A stretch of DNA of 64,000 nucleotides from Mycoplasmatales bacterium (GCA_014238055.1 JABABV010000001.1:120938-184937), one strand, 5' to 3'. Shown: positions 1-10,870, counted from the first letter of the stretch. The notes: generated by a model not told the origin, from the letters alone. A program made the numbers and translations.

Positions 1-328
1 TTAAACCAGCTAGTAAACGACAGATTATCAAAGAAGTCATATTACCTTTTGATAGTCCAAATCCCATTTGAAAAAAAGCATATATAAAGATAGTTATGAA
101 TAAAACTTTTTTTCTTCCTATACGGTCAGTTAAGTTTCCTCATATTGGCATACTTAAAGTAGAACCAAGTGACATAACCGCATATAATGCTCCGGTATTA
201 ATTGAATTTTTTGGATAATAATCACTTATAAATTTAGGAGTAACTACGTGGGCCATGTTAAAACCATACATTCCTAAAAAATAAACAATAAATAATAAAC
301 ATATTTTTTTGTTACGTATTTTTTCCAT
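1..328 (-). CDS. MFS transporter, N-terminal part only (gene runs off the left edge)
   Basis: The first 109 residues of a membrane transporter are present; the 3' part lies outside the window. Residues about 10-30 form a first membrane helix and about 45-60 a second. The loop after helix 2 reads GNLTDRIGRKK, the MFS signature G-x-L-x-D-R-x-G-R-K. The ATG shares one base with the TAA of the upstream CNNM gene, so the two are probably translated in a coupled way. One TGA is read as Trp just before the signature. Membrane location and the MFS fold are well supported; the substrate cannot be told. Confidence 0.85.
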
Positions 329-1578
329 TATTTTCCTTTTTTAATTTTTTTAGTTAGCTCTTCAACTAAAAAAGTAATTTTTTTATTTTTAATTTTTTTA
401 ACTTTAAATCGATAATTTTGCCATTCTCTTTCAAGACCTTTTTTGATCTTTTTAATTTGGAAAGCTTCTTTAAATCAACTTGACACTGTAATTGAAGAAG
501 TTAGTCCAGTTGGTAATGGTGAAAATTGAAAGTAAATATGAAATAAAGTTTTTATATTAGCGGTTCCCGATACTATTCATTTATGATTACCTAATTCACG
601 AATTAAACCAGTTTCATCAGATTCGTCATAAATTTTTCCAACTAAAAATTCTACAATATCTTCTAAAGTGATAAACCCAATAACGGTTTTTCCTTTAGTT
701 ACTAAAGCGAAATGTTGTTTTTGACTTTGTAATTCTTGTAAAGCTTTATTAAGCGTTAATTTAACGCTTAATCTAATAAGACCATAAGTTTGTGGCAATA
801 TTAACGTATCGTCATCTTTGTAATTAGATAATATTAATTTGTAATTTATTATTCGAGCACTATTAAAATTATTTTTCTCTTTCAAAACTGGCATTCTTGT
901 ATAACCAAATTCTTTAAAAATAGCAATCGCTTCTTTAAAAGTTGTCGTTTGATTCATAAAGATTAAATGTTTTAAATCACTCATTACCGGCTTTAAATTG
1001 ACTGAATCAAATTTTAAAGCATTGGAAGCTAAGATTGATTCTTCACGCTCTAAAATACCTTCTTTTTCAGCAGTATCAATTAAATCAATAATTTCATTTT
1101 CAGTTATCGTTGGTCTATTTTGATAATTGTTATTTTTAACAAAATAAGTTATTGGATAAAATATAGCATTTAAAACTCTTAAAGTTCTCGATAAAAATAG
1201 CGAATAATTAATGGCGTGTTTTTTAGCAATTGTTTTAGGAATAATTTCTCCTAAAATAATTATAATTGGCGCCATTATTAAAGTGGCGATTCCAGCAGCA
1301 AGACCAGAATCGTTAATTAATTTCGTTAATAAAAATGTTGCTAATGCACTGGCGGCAATATTAACAGTATTACTAACGATTAAAATCGTTGATAAAGTAA
1401 CATTAAAATTTTTATATAATTTAATAACAGTACGCGCCTGTCTAGCGCGGTGTCCTGTTGTTTTGCTGATGCTTTTTAGTTTTATAAAATTAATTGACGT
1501 ATATGCTGTTTCAGCAGCAGCAGTTATTGCCGCTATTAAAACTAAGAAGCATAATCCAAAAATAATTATTGTAAGCAT
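328..1578 (-). CDS. CNNM/CBS-domain membrane protein (CorC/HlyC-like)
   Basis: A 416-residue protein. The N-terminal 130 residues or so hold several hydrophobic helices (CNNM/DUF21 type; the GEIIPKTIAKKHA stretch is typical). Next comes a cytoplasmic CBS pair, with ENEIIDLIDTAEKEGIL leading into it and FITLEDIVEFLVG closing the second CBS. A short basic C-terminal part resembles the transporter-associated CorC/HlyC domain. Proteins of this family are linked to Mg2+/Co2+ efflux or Mg homeostasis; 'hemolysin' is a historical label. Two TGA codons near the C-terminus are read as Trp. An AGGAG lies just upstream of the ATG. The stop overlaps the start of the MFS gene by one base. Confidence 0.85.
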
Positions 1579-1775
1579 TTATAAGCTCCTAAATATTGTA
1601 TAATTATAACTAATAGTATATTTTGATTTTTAATTATAGCACAAACCTTTTATAATAGTTATTATAAGATAAAAATAAAATTTAACAAAATAACCTTGCT
1701 TTATTCAATAGAAATATTATAAAATTATATAATACTAAATAAATATTACTTAACTAATAGAGATTTGAGGTTTTC
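1579..1775. other. Divergent intergenic region between the CNNM gene and rsmD
   Basis: About 200 bases that serve as the upstream region for both flanking genes. On the plus strand a TATAAT at 1728-1733 is a candidate -10 for rsmD. On the minus strand a TATAAT (1603-1608 on +) is a candidate -10 for the CNNM gene. No convincing -35 box, hairpin or RNA gene was seen. Confidence 0.4.
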
Positions 1776-2318
1776 ATGAGAGTAATTTCTGGTAAATATC
1801 GAGGTTTAAAATTAGATACTGTTGATTCAAAGACTACTCGACCAACTACAGATCGTACTAAAGAAGGCCTTTTTAACTTATTACAAAATCAAATAAATAA
1901 AAAAATAATTCTAGATTTATTTGCTGGAAGCGGAGCTTTAGGAATTGAAGCTCTTTCTCGCGGAGCTATGAAAGTCATATTTAATGACAACAATTATACG
2001 TCTAACAAAATTTTAAAAGATAATTTATCAAAATTAAAAATTAAAAATTTCGATATTTATAATTTAGAATATATCGATTGTTTAAATAGATTGAGAGGAA
2101 CTAAATACGATTTAATCTTTTTAGACCCTCCTTATCATCAAAAAACTTACTATAGCAAAGTTATTGATTTTTTATTAGAAAATAAAATGCTTAATAAAAA
2201 TGCTTATATAGTTTGTGAATCAAATCAAAATATAACCGAATATAATGATCAACTAGTTATTTGAAAGCATCGTAATTATGGTAAAAGTATTATTACGATT
2301 TTTACTATAAACAATTAA
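1776..2318 (+). CDS. rsmD: 16S rRNA (guanine(966)-N2)-methyltransferase RsmD
   Basis: A 180-residue class I SAM-dependent methyltransferase. It starts with the typical [10 protein letters not shown] and [14 protein letters not shown], then the SAM-binding [19 protein letters not shown] at about residue 45-63 and the catalytic DPPY motif (FLDPPYH) at about 118. RsmD methylates G966 of 16S rRNA in the 30S subunit. One TGA near the C-terminus is Trp; a conventional reading would truncate the protein by 18 residues. It lies 16 bases before gmk and the two are probably cotranscribed. Confidence 0.93.
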
Positions 2319-2334
2319 TTACCAAGGAGAATCT

Positions 2335-2913
2335 ATGAGTAATAAGCGCGGAAAATTAATTTTATATTCCGGACCTAGTGGTGTCGGCAAAGGAACGATC
2401 AAACAAAAATTTTTACATAATAAAGATTTAAACTTGGTATTTTCTGTTTCGATGACAACACGCGAAAAACGTATTAACGAAATCGAAGGACAAGATTATT
2501 TTTTCGTTTCTAAAGAAATATTTGAAAAAGCAATTAAAAATCATGAATTTTTAGAGTGAGCGGAATTTTTTAATAATTATTACGGTACGCCAATATCTTA
2601 TGTAGAAAAATTATTAAATGAAAATAAAAATGTTTTATTAGAAATTGAAGTTATCGGTGCCGAACAAGTTTTAAAACATTACGTTGGTTCAAAAGATATT
2701 ATCTCAATATTTTTAGTGCCACCTAATATTGAAATTCTTGAAGAACGAATTGTTAATCGTGGTACCGAAAATAGTGAAAAAATTAAAAAACGAATTGCGA
2801 AAGCTAAAGTTGAAATGAAAATAGCTGATAAATATCAATATACTGTTGTCAACAATGTTGTTTCAGAAGCAGCTAATAAAATAATAAAAATAATAAAAGA
2901 TAACATTAGTTAA
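2335..2913 (+). CDS. gmk: Guanylate kinase
   Basis: A 192-residue enzyme that phosphorylates GMP/dGMP to GDP/dGDP with ATP. The P-loop is [10 protein letters not shown] (about residues 12-21). The GMP-binding segment follows: [10 protein letters not shown], then EGQDYFFVS. The length is slightly short of the usual 200-207. One TGA (2557-2559) is Trp in the [16 protein letters not shown] stretch. An AAGGAG Shine-Dalgarno precedes the ATG. In many mollicutes gmk heads the cluster PP2C-kinase-rsgA-rpe, as it does here. Confidence 0.95.
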
Positions 2914-3008
2914 AAAATAAACTAAATATTCAATATAATTATTATATATACACTTTAAAAAATCTATTTTAAAAACACTATCAGATAATATTATGGGTGG
3001 TATTTATT

Positions 3009-3755
3009 ATGAAAATCAAATATTTTTTAAAAACTGATATCGGTGTTAAACGGCAAGAAAACCAAGACAATGCCGCTGTATTCAAAAACAAAAATAATGA
3101 ATTAATGGCTTTAATATGCGATGGCATGGGTGGGTATGCTGGTGGATACACAGCTTCAAACGTCACTATGAATAAAATGATTAATAGTTTCCAAAAACAA
3201 AATTTTTCTAATATGAGTTATGATAATTTATCTAAATGAATTAAAAAAAATATTAAAAATGTTAAAGATGAACTATCATTAATTGCTGAGCAAAATAAAA
3301 TTTTAAATCAAATGGGAACTACTTTAGTTTTAGCTTTATTTTTAAAAAATTATATCGCTATTATTAATGTTGGTGATAGTCGTGCTTATACAGTAAGTCA
3401 AGATAACAAGCTAACACAAATTACTAAAGATCAAAACTTAGCTTCTGATATTCAAAAAAAATGAGATATTTCTTATGAAGAAGCTATTAATTTTCCAGAA
3501 GCTACTTTACTAACTAGTGTTGTTGGAGTTGATAAAATCACTAACGTGGATATCTACTTCTTAAAAAATAATACTTTTAAATATTTAATTTTAACTTCTG
3601 ATGGAATTCACGATTATTTAAGTAATCGTGAAATGGAAAATATTTTAAATAATCAAAAAACTTTAGAAACGAAAACTAATAAATTAATTCAAAGAGCTTT
3701 AATTGAAGAATCAACTGATAATTTAACTTCTATTATAGTGAAAGTTATTCAATAA
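3009..3755 (+). CDS. prpC: PP2C-family Ser/Thr protein phosphatase
   Basis: A 248-residue PPM/PP2C phosphatase. The metal-binding motifs appear in order: ENQDN (about 17-21), CDGMGGYAGG (about 38-47), GDSRAY (about 122), SDGIHD (about 199) and DNLTSIIV near the C-terminus. It should remove phosphate from Ser/Thr of proteins phosphorylated by the kinase encoded 12 bases downstream. ATG 3009 is preferred over an in-frame GTG at 2997 because a GGGTGG lies 8 bases upstream of it. Two TGA codons are Trp. The 95-base gap after gmk may hold its own promoter. Confidence 0.92.
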
Positions 3756-3767
3756 AAGAGGTGTGAA

Positions 3768-4748
3768 ATGATTGGTTTAATAAAAAATCGCTATGAAATA
3801 ATTAAATCAATTGGTGATGGTTCAACTGGTAAAGTTTATTTAGCTAAAGATGTTATTAATGACAATCATGTCGCTTTAAAGATAATGTCTTATGATTGAG
3901 ATGAAGGTGCCAACAAAATTATTCGTTTTGAAAACGAAATTAGAACCGTTACTAGAATAATTAATAAAAATATTATTTCTATTTATGATATTTTCGAAGA
4001 AAAAAATGCTTTTATTATTGTTATGGAATATGTCGGCGGTAAAAATTTAAAAAAATTTATCGAAGCTCGTGGAACGCTTTCATATCAAGAAGCAATTTTT
4101 ATTATGAAACAAATAATAAATGCTATTAAAGAAACTCATAAATTTAAAATTATTCATCGTGATTTAAAACCGCAAAATATTTTAATAACTCAAGATGGGA
4201 TCGTTAAAATTATTGATTTTGGAATCGCTATAAATCCTAACTCTCATTATTTAACTGCTACTAATAATATTATTGGATCAATTCAATATTTAGCTCCTGA
4301 AATAATTAATGGTGAAAAAGCTAATGAACGATCTGATATTTATGCTTTAGGAATCATTTTTTTCGAAATGGTAACTGGAAATTTACCGTTCAATGATAAG
4401 AATCCTATAAAAATCGCTCATATGCAGATTAACGAAGAGACTCCATCAGTTAAAACTATCATCAAAAATATTCCTCAATCGATCGATAACTTTATTAGAA
4501 TTGCAACTGCTAAAAATCCAATAAACCGTTTTGGAAATGCTTTAGCATTTGAAGAAAATTTAAACTCTTTACTTTCTCCAGAAAGAATTAATGAGAAGAA
4601 AATCACATTAAACAAAGTTAAAGAATTTAATTATTTTGGATATCAAAAAAAATGAACTGATAGTCGATGGTTTTTACCTTTTATATCAGCTTCATTTATA
4701 ACATTGATTGTAATTGTAATTTTTATATTAATTATCTTTCATACTTAA
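3768..4748 (+). CDS. prkC: PrkC-like Ser/Thr protein kinase with one C-terminal membrane helix and no PASTA repeats
   Basis: A 326-residue Hanks-type kinase. It shows a glycine loop (IGDGSTGKVYLAKD), Lys of ALKIM, the catalytic loop HRDLKPQNIL, the DFG of IIDFGIA, SIQYLAPE in the activation loop and a SDIYALGIIFFEMVTG helix. After the kinase domain a basic linker leads to one hydrophobic helix (about 303-322), and the protein ends only a few residues later. The extracytoplasmic PASTA sensor found in firmicute PrkC/PknB is therefore absent. Together with the adjacent phosphatase it forms a reversible phosphorylation pair. It starts at ATG 3768 after AGAGGTG. Three TGA codons are Trp. Confidence 0.92.
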
Positions 4749-4775
4749 ATTATAAAAAGGAGGCCTTTTATTAAT

Positions 4776-5672
4776 ATGAAACAACTAGAATTAAAGCGCG
4801 GTCAAATAATTAATTTGATTGCTGGATTTTATTACGTAAAAATAAAAAATACTATTTTTGAAACACACGCCAGAGGCCTTCTAAGATTAAAAGAAGATTT
4901 GAAAAAACCAATCGTTGGTGATTGAGTTGATGTTCAAATTATCGAAAATACGCCGAAACATAAAGTTGGTTATATTATTAAAGTTTTACCAAGAACTAAC
5001 TTTTTATTACGTCCTAAAGTTGCCAATGTTGATCAAGGAATTATCATTGCTTCATTAGAAGAACCTTTTCTTTCAACGTATTTAATTAATAAATTTATCA
5101 TTACTCTAATGTATAATAAAATTGAACCAATCATCATATTTACTAAACTAGATTTAGTAAAAGAAAAAGATTTTACTAAATTAATAAACATTTATAAATG
5201 ATATAAAAAACATTTTAGATCATTTAAAATTTCTAATGTTGATCATTTAGGTTTTTACGGAATTAAAAAAATCTTTAAAAAGAAGACTAGCGTTTTTATG
5301 GGACAAACTGGAGTCGGAAAATCTTCTACAATTAATAATTTAGATAATAAATTTAAAATTAAAACAGCGGCCATTTCAAAAAAATTAGGTCGCGGGAAAC
5401 ATACTACTAGAGATGCTAAAATATATAAATTTAATGACGGTCAATTAATCGATAGTCCTGGATTCAGTTCTTTCGATTTAACAAAAATAGATAAATTTTG
5501 AATCGCAATGAATTTTTTTGCTTTCGTTAAAATTGAAGGTAATTGTAAATATTTAAATTGTGTTCATATTAAAGAACCGAAATGCCGAATAAAAGATGCA
5601 TTATCAAATAATTTAATTCCAGAGTTTATTTACGAAGATTATTGTAAATTAATTGCGGAATTAAACAACTAA
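4776..5672 (+). CDS. rsgA: Ribosome small subunit-dependent GTPase RsgA
   Basis: A 298-residue circularly permuted GTPase that helps late 30S maturation. The order is an N-terminal OB fold, then G4 (TKLD, about 128), then G1 (GQTGVGKSS, about 175-183), the T-loop GRGKHTTRD and G3 (DSPGFSSFD). A C-terminal zinc finger is visible with C-x5-C-x-H-x5-C spacing (NCKYLNCVHIKEPKC). AAGGAGG precedes the ATG by about 10 bases. Several TGA codons are Trp. Confidence 0.94.
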
Positions 5673-5686
5673 TAAGGTGGGTAAAT

Positions 5687-6388
5687 ATGCTTAAAAAAAA
5701 TCCTAGAGTCATTTTGGCTCCTTCATTACTAGGTGCCGATTATTTAAACATGGAACACGATATTAAAGAAGCGATCAAGCATGGTGCTAAATGATTACAT
5801 TTCGATGTTATGGACGGTCAATTCGTCGACAATTTAGCTCTGGGAGTTGGTTTGTTTAAAAAAGTAAGAGCTCGATTTCCAGAAATATTTATCGATGTTC
5901 ATCTAATGGTTGGTGCTCCCGATAAGTGAACTAATAAATTTGCTCAATTAGGAGCAAACTTAGTAACTTTCCATCACGAAGCTTTAAGATATAAAGCTGC
6001 TAAAAAATTAATTAAATCTTTAAAACTTAATTATCCTAAACTACATATTGGTGTAGCGATAAAACCAAAAACTAATGTTGAACAAATTTATGAATTTTTA
6101 CAAGATATAGATGTTGTTTTAGTAATGTCTGTTGAACCTGGATTAGGCGGTCAAAGTTATATTGATAATAGTGAATTAAAAATTAAAAAAATACGCGATT
6201 ATATTAATAAAAACTTTTTAGATTGTTTTGTTGAAGTTGATGGCGGGATCAATGATAGAACTGTTGATCGTGTTGTTGATGCTGGGGTTGATGTCGTTGT
6301 CGCTGGAAGTTATGTTTTTAGCGGTGCTGGTTCAATTCATAAAGCATGTAATAGAATCATTCATGGCGATAAAAAAAATAGCATTTAA
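5687..6388 (+). CDS. rpe: Ribulose-phosphate 3-epimerase
   Basis: A 233-residue TIM-barrel enzyme that interconverts ribulose-5-phosphate and xylulose-5-phosphate in the pentose phosphate path. Key segments are APSLLGADY at the start, HFDVMDGQFVDN (metal-binding His and Asp), DVHLMV, MSVEPGLGGQ and EVDGGIND, then the phosphate-binding VVAGSYVF. Two TGA codons are Trp. An AAGGTGGG precedes the ATG. The stop lies inside the terminator hairpin shared with the convergent RNase J gene. Confidence 0.95.
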
Positions 6389-6408
6389 ACAATGCTATTT
6401 TTTTTTAT
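6371..6408. terminator. Bidirectional hairpin terminator between rpe and the RNase J gene
   Basis: AAATAGCATT and AATGCTATTT form a 10-bp stem around a 5-base loop, flanked by A-runs on one side and T-runs on the other, so it can stop transcription from both sides. It contains the stop codon of rpe and abuts that of the RNase J gene. Confidence 0.85.
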
Positions 6409-8258
6409 TTATTTTTGACGTTATTTACATTACTGTTTTTTACATTATTTGAACTACTATTTTTTACATTATTCACACTACGTTTAATTGTAGGTTGGTT
6501 TATTGTAGTTTTATTTAAAATAACAGGTATTAAAATTGGGTCACGTCTTTTAGTACGATGGATGTATGGTAACAATCTTTTTTGAATCGATTGTTTAATA
6601 CCACTGAAAGTAACTTTTTTAGCAGTTGAGAAATAATCATTAACAGCAGCTAAAGATATTTTTTGGGCCGCAATTATAGTTTGCAGTGAATCTTTAACAT
6701 AAAAAGTTCCACGACTAATAATTTTTGGTTTTCCAACAATAGTATTTTTACGAGAATCTATCGTAATAATAACAGCTATTAAACCGTCTTTACCTAATTT
6801 ATCACGATCAGAAATAACACGTTTAGTATGACTAGTTGTATCGTTTCCGTCGATATAGATCGGTTCAGCTGGCACTGATTCGGCTTGAGTTACGTGTCCG
6901 TTAAGTAACTCTAAACGATCACCATTATAAATTAAGAAATTATTTTCTGGTTTAACTCCAGTTGCGATAGCAGTTTTTATATGTTTTGATAACATACGAT
7001 ATTCACCATGCATAGGAGCAAAATATTTAGGCTTAATTAAATTAAATAGTAATTTTTGATCACCTTGAGAAGCATGTCCTGAAGTATGAACAGTATTCAT
7101 AGCACTGTTTTCCAATACATTAGCTCCTAATTTAATTAATTTATTAGTTAGTTTTTCAACTCGAGCATATGATCCTGGAATTGGTGAAGATGAAAATACG
7201 ATAGTATCTCCCTTAGTAACAGATACGTATGGATGAATTCCTTGAGCAATTCTAGAAAGAGCTGCTAAAGGTTCCCCTTGAGAACCAGTTGATAAAATTA
7301 AAACTTCACTTGCTTTATATTTATGTAAATTACGATTTTCAATAAAGACTGACACAGGCGCTTTAATATATTTTATTTTACGAGCGATGTCGATCCCTTT
7401 TTTCATTGAACGACCGAAAATTAAAATCTTACGATTAAATTTAATGGCACAATCAACGATTGTTTTTAAACGATATACATTAGAAGCAAAACTAGCTAAT
7501 ATAATTCTATGATCTATTGATTTACGAAAAATTTCTTCAATTCTTGCAATAACATCTTGTTCCGAAGGAGTTATCCCTGGGATCAATGAATTAGTTGAAT
7601 CAGAAATTAATAAATCAACACCAGCTTGTCCCATACGAGATAATTTTCAAAAATCTGTTTTTTGAGCAATTGGCGTATAATCAAATTTAAAATCACCAGT
7701 AGTTACTAAAGTTCCGTTGATAGTTTGATATCTAGAACCATAAGCATCTGGAATTGAATGATTAATACTGAAAAAATCAATTAAGAAATGTTTAGTTTTA
7801 ATAACTGTGTTACTATCGATTAAATTCAAATCACCTTTAAAAGTAACTTTTTTATCACGTAATTTAGCTTTAATTAATTCTTGAGCGAATTTTGGAGCAT
7901 AAATACATTTTAAATCGATTCTTTTTAATAAGTAAGGAATTCCACCAATATGATCTTCATGACCATGAGTTATTATTAATCCTTGAATACGATTTTTATT
8001 TTCTACTAATCAATCGTAATTAGGAATAATTCCTTCAATACCTGTTCCTCAATCATCAGGAAACTTAACTCCTGAATCAATGATTCAAATTTCATCATCG
8101 TGTTCAACGATATAAGTATTTTTACCAATTTCTTGAATTCCACCTAGTGAAAATATAGCTGTTGGAATTTTATTTTTTAACGGTTTTCTTTTTTGTTTAT
8201 TATCGTTTGTTTTAATAACATTGTTTTTAGTTCCTGTATTATTTTTTTGTTTTTCCAT
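6405..8258 (-). CDS. rnjA: Ribonuclease J
   Basis: A 617-residue metallo-beta-lactamase/beta-CASP nuclease, the main RNA-decay and processing enzyme of mollicutes. The zinc motif THGHEDH is at about 97-103, later metal ligands sit in DFKFDY and HTSGHASQGD, and the beta-CASP region and C-terminal domain follow. It is longer than the 555 residues of B. subtilis RNase J1. An extra N-terminus of about 25 residues is basic and Asn-rich. The last 30 residues repeat N-N-V-K-N/S four times. Several TGA codons (such as DDWGTG and DEIWIID) are Trp. The start ATG is preceded by AGAGAGG. Confidence 0.93.
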
Positions 8259-8488
8259 AAAAACCTCTCTTATTCATATTATAAATTAATTTATTATTTG
8301 ATAATAAAAAACATTAAAAAATAATTCGTTTATAGCGAACGTTGTGTTGGAATGAATTTTATTATTTAATAAATATTGTTCTTCAGAAAATTAATTAATA
8401 TTTTTGATATTAACATTATATAAAAATTATTATACCACACAAACTCTAAATTACCTTATTTAAAATGAAAAATAATAATAAAAAAAAT
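8259..8488 (-). promoter_or_regulatory. Long 5' leader of the RNase J gene
   Basis: About 230 bases without a gene. A TGGTATAAT extended -10 lies at 8429-8437, which gives a transcript leader of about 165 bases before the ATG. The leader is AT-rich with one less AT-rich patch (about 8326-8355). I recognise no known riboswitch. RNase J/E leaders in other bacteria can carry autoregulatory structure; this is a possibility only. Confidence 0.4.
8429..8437 (-). promoter_or_regulatory. Extended -10 promoter element for the RNase J gene
   Basis: The minus strand reads TGGTATAAT, a perfect TGn plus TATAAT. No clear -35 is seen. The same nonamer stands before the peroxiredoxin gene. Confidence 0.55.
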
Positions 8489-8513
8489 AAAAAACAACGT
8501 AATGTTGTTTTTT
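8489..8513 (-). terminator. Terminator after def
   Basis: AAAAAACAAC and GTTGTTTTTT form a 10-bp stem with a 5-base loop just past the def stop codon on the minus strand; the minus strand continues with further T-rich sequence. Confidence 0.8.
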
Positions 8514-8522
8514 ATTTTAAAA

Positions 8523-9092
8523 CTACTCAATAATTGATAATTCTTTTTCTTCATCTCATGGAAATTTTTTATCAATATGATGATAATATAACTTGCCTTG
8601 CAAGTGATCCATTTCGTGTTGTAGCACAATTGCTAAATAATGATCTGCTTTAATAGTTATCGTTTTTTTCTGCAAATAATCATAAGCTTTTATCGTCACT
8701 TTAGAAGAACGTTTAACTAATCCTTCGTGATCATTATCAACTGATAAACAACCTTCGCCATATTTGATAGCTGATTTATCTTTTGATTTAAACAGCATTT
8801 TTGGATTAATCAAAGCATATTCAACATCAACTTTAGGATTTTCTTTACTAGGTACTTTTATAAAAAACATATTTAATAAAAAACCTACTTGAATAGCAGC
8901 AATGCCGACTGCAGGACGTAATTTATATTCACAATTTTCCATTTCGCTTTGCGATATTCTAACATGGGAAATCATTTTATTAATAATCTCAATATTTAAT
9001 TTACTTAACGGAAATTTAACATCTTTAGATTTTTCGAAAAGAATTTTATTCGTATCTTTAACTAAATCTTTTGATAAAAATAAATTAAACAT
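8523..9092 (-). CDS. def: Peptide deformylase
   Basis: A 189-residue metalloenzyme that removes the formyl group from N-terminal formyl-Met of new proteins. All three family motifs are present: GIAAIQVG (motif 1), EGCLSV (motif 2, with the Cys metal ligand) and HEMDH (motif 3). The start at 9092 is chosen because GAGG lies 9 bases upstream; the reading frame is open further up but lies inside trmL. It overlaps the end of trmL by 8 bases. One TGA near the C-terminus is Trp. Confidence 0.93.
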
Positions 9093-9621
9093 CTGTTGCA
9101 TCCTCGACAAAGTTTTCTAGAAAATCAGCACCTTTTTGAGTTTCAGAAAAACTTAATCCGGGATATCCTAACTGACGCATAACTTCATAAGCAACTGTCA
9201 TTACGCAATTAGATAAATTTAATGATCGTGCACTTGCAACCATCGGAATACGAAAACAAGTTTCTAAATTATTTTTTAAAATCATTTTCGGGATTCCGGC
9301 AGACTCTTTTCCGAAAACTAAAAAAATTTCTTCTTTAATAGCTTTGTAGTCGAAGTCGCTATGCGGTTTTTTACCATATCTAGTAGAGTAAAAGAATTTC
9401 CCTTTATTAGCGTTTTCTTTCATGAAAGCATCTCAATTAGGATAAACTGTATAATTTAAATCTTTCATATAATTAGCACTAGCTCTTTTAACGTATTTAG
9501 CTTCTAACGAGAAACCTAAAGGCTCAATTAAATGTAATTTAATTCCTAATGCTACACAAGTTCTCATAATATTTCCGGTATTTTGCGGTATTTCTGGTTC
9601 ATATAAAACAATATTTAACAA
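9085..9621 (-). CDS. trmL: tRNA (cytidine/uridine-2'-O-)-methyltransferase TrmL (SpoU family)
   Basis: A 178-residue SPOUT methyltransferase of the small TrmL/YibK type that modifies the wobble base 34 of certain Leu tRNAs. The three SpoU motifs are NTGNIMRT (about 14), FGKESAGIP (about 106) and the knot segment [16 protein letters not shown] (about 135-150). The start codon is TTG at 9621, supported by GGAG seven bases upstream and by the family's typical N-terminus ([16 protein letters not shown]). One TGA is Trp. Confidence 0.92.
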
Positions 9622-9707
9622 TGTTCTACTCCTTTGATATAGTATAATTAACTAATAACATTATACTATAAAATAAACGATATTTAGATAGAAAAGAGTT
9701 ATCCCAG
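9622..9707. promoter_or_regulatory. Compact divergent promoter region (trmL / APH-like gene)
   Basis: TATAAT occurs on the minus strand at 9660-9665 and a TATAAT on the plus strand at about 9643-9648, so the two divergent promoters appear to interleave within 86 bases. The -35 boxes are not obvious. Confidence 0.4.
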
Positions 9708-10469
9708 ATGAATACAACAATTATTTCCTTAACTAACGATATAACGATAGATTTCAAAAAAGCGATAGTTAACAAAAAACTTAAAAATAATGTTTTAGAA
9801 TTTATCGATGTTAAAAATAAATTTCAAGTTTTAACAAACATCAAAATCAAACATCCACTAATTATTGAGTTTGAATTAATTAATGCTCAAAAAAATATTT
9901 CTGTTGATCTGAAATTTTTAAAAAATGCCCAACCATTAACTTTGAACGCAATAAATAATGACGACATTGCAGCTGTCGCTAAATTAATTATTGAATTTCA
10001 AAAAAATTCTAAAACTAATATTAAAAAATGACCTTACAAAAAACTTTATTATTTCTTTAAATCAAAAATAAAAAAACCTTTATGAGATTTAGAAAAATAC
10101 GAAAACTATATCGTAGATTTATCATTACCTACAGAGTGAGTTATGTCTCACAACGATCTTAATGTTGGTAATATTATTAAAGAATATAATCGCTATTATT
10201 TAATTGATTTTGATTTTGCAATGCAAAACGATCCTCTATTCGATGTTGCCTCTTTTATTAGCGAATGTAATTTATCTAAAATTAATGTTGATTTTTTTTA
10301 TAACTTTTTAAATATAAAAACAGATTCTGAAATTAAAAGAATTAATGACTTAATTAATTATCAAAATTTATTATGATGTGCTTGAGCCAATTATATGTTC
10401 GATCAAACTAACGATAAAAATTATTATCAAATCGCTCTCCATAAATATCAAAATTTAAATAAAAAATAA
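9708..10469 (+). CDS. APH/choline-kinase family phosphotransferase-like protein
   Basis: A 253-residue protein. The central part has the catalytic loop SHNDLNVGNI (H-x-D-x4-N, about residue 148-157) and the metal-binding IDFDFA (about 168), as in aminoglycoside phosphotransferases and the LicA/choline kinases. The N-terminal lobe is short and I see no clear glycine loop. The substrate could be choline, a sugar amine or a small molecule; antibiotic resistance is not implied. Five TGA codons are Trp. It stands alone on the plus strand, ending in a terminator shared with rplS. Confidence 0.7.
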
Positions 10470-10496
10470 AAATTGAATCGCTTCAATTTTTATTTT
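10468..10496. terminator. Bidirectional terminator between the APH-like gene and rplS
   Basis: AAAATTGAA and TTCAATTTT form a 9-bp stem with a 4-base loop between two convergent genes, with T-rich sequence on the plus side and A-rich sequence on the other. Confidence 0.8.
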
Positions 10497-10504
10497 TTAT
10501 TATA

Positions 10505-10870
10505 TTATTTGTCTTTTTTAGTAACTCTAATTTCTTTTAAACGAGCTGATTTACCACGTAATTCACGCATGTAATAAATTCTTGATTGACGAACTTTAGC
10601 ATGTTTAACGATTTCAATTTTACTAATCACTGGTGAGTGAACTGGGAAAGAACGTTCTACTCCGATACCATAAGAAATTTTTCTTACAGTAATAGCTAAA
10701 CGAGAACTTCTACCTTGAGTTTTAATAACTAAACCTTCAAATAATTGAATTCTTTCTTTTTGACCTTCACGAACTCTAACATAAACTTTAACTGTATCGC
10801 CAGTATTTACTTCTGGTAAGTCTTGTTTCATTTGATGTTGAGTAACTTTGTTAACTAAATTCATATCCAT
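10505..10870 (-). CDS. rplS: 50S ribosomal protein L19
   Basis: 121 residues, the normal length for L19. Typical segments include VNTGDTVKVYVRVREG, RIQLFEGLVI, FPVHSPVI and the C-terminal RQSRIYYMRELRGKSARL. L19 sits at the 30S-50S interface. The start at 10870 is chosen over an internal Met two codons later because AGGAGG lies 8 bases upstream. This is the last gene of rpsP-rimM-trmD-rplS. Confidence 0.97.
   Translation of the reverse strand: MDMNLVNKVTQHQMKQDLPEVNTGDTVKVYVRVREGQKERIQLFEGLVIKTQGRSSRLAITVRKISYGIGVERSFPVHSPVISKIEIVKHAKVRQSRIYYMRELRGKSARLKEIRVTKKDK

Noticed and set aside
1211-1603. A 130-codon hydrophobic open frame on the plus strand.
   Set aside because: It is the antisense shadow of the CNNM membrane protein, with no ribosome-binding site and no family.
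6228-6452. A plus-strand frame overlapping the end of rpe.
   Set aside because: It is out of frame with rpe and runs through the terminator hairpin.
9708-10469. Aminoglycoside resistance gene.
   Set aside because: The phosphotransferase loop is shared with choline and sugar kinases; nothing points to an antibiotic substrate.
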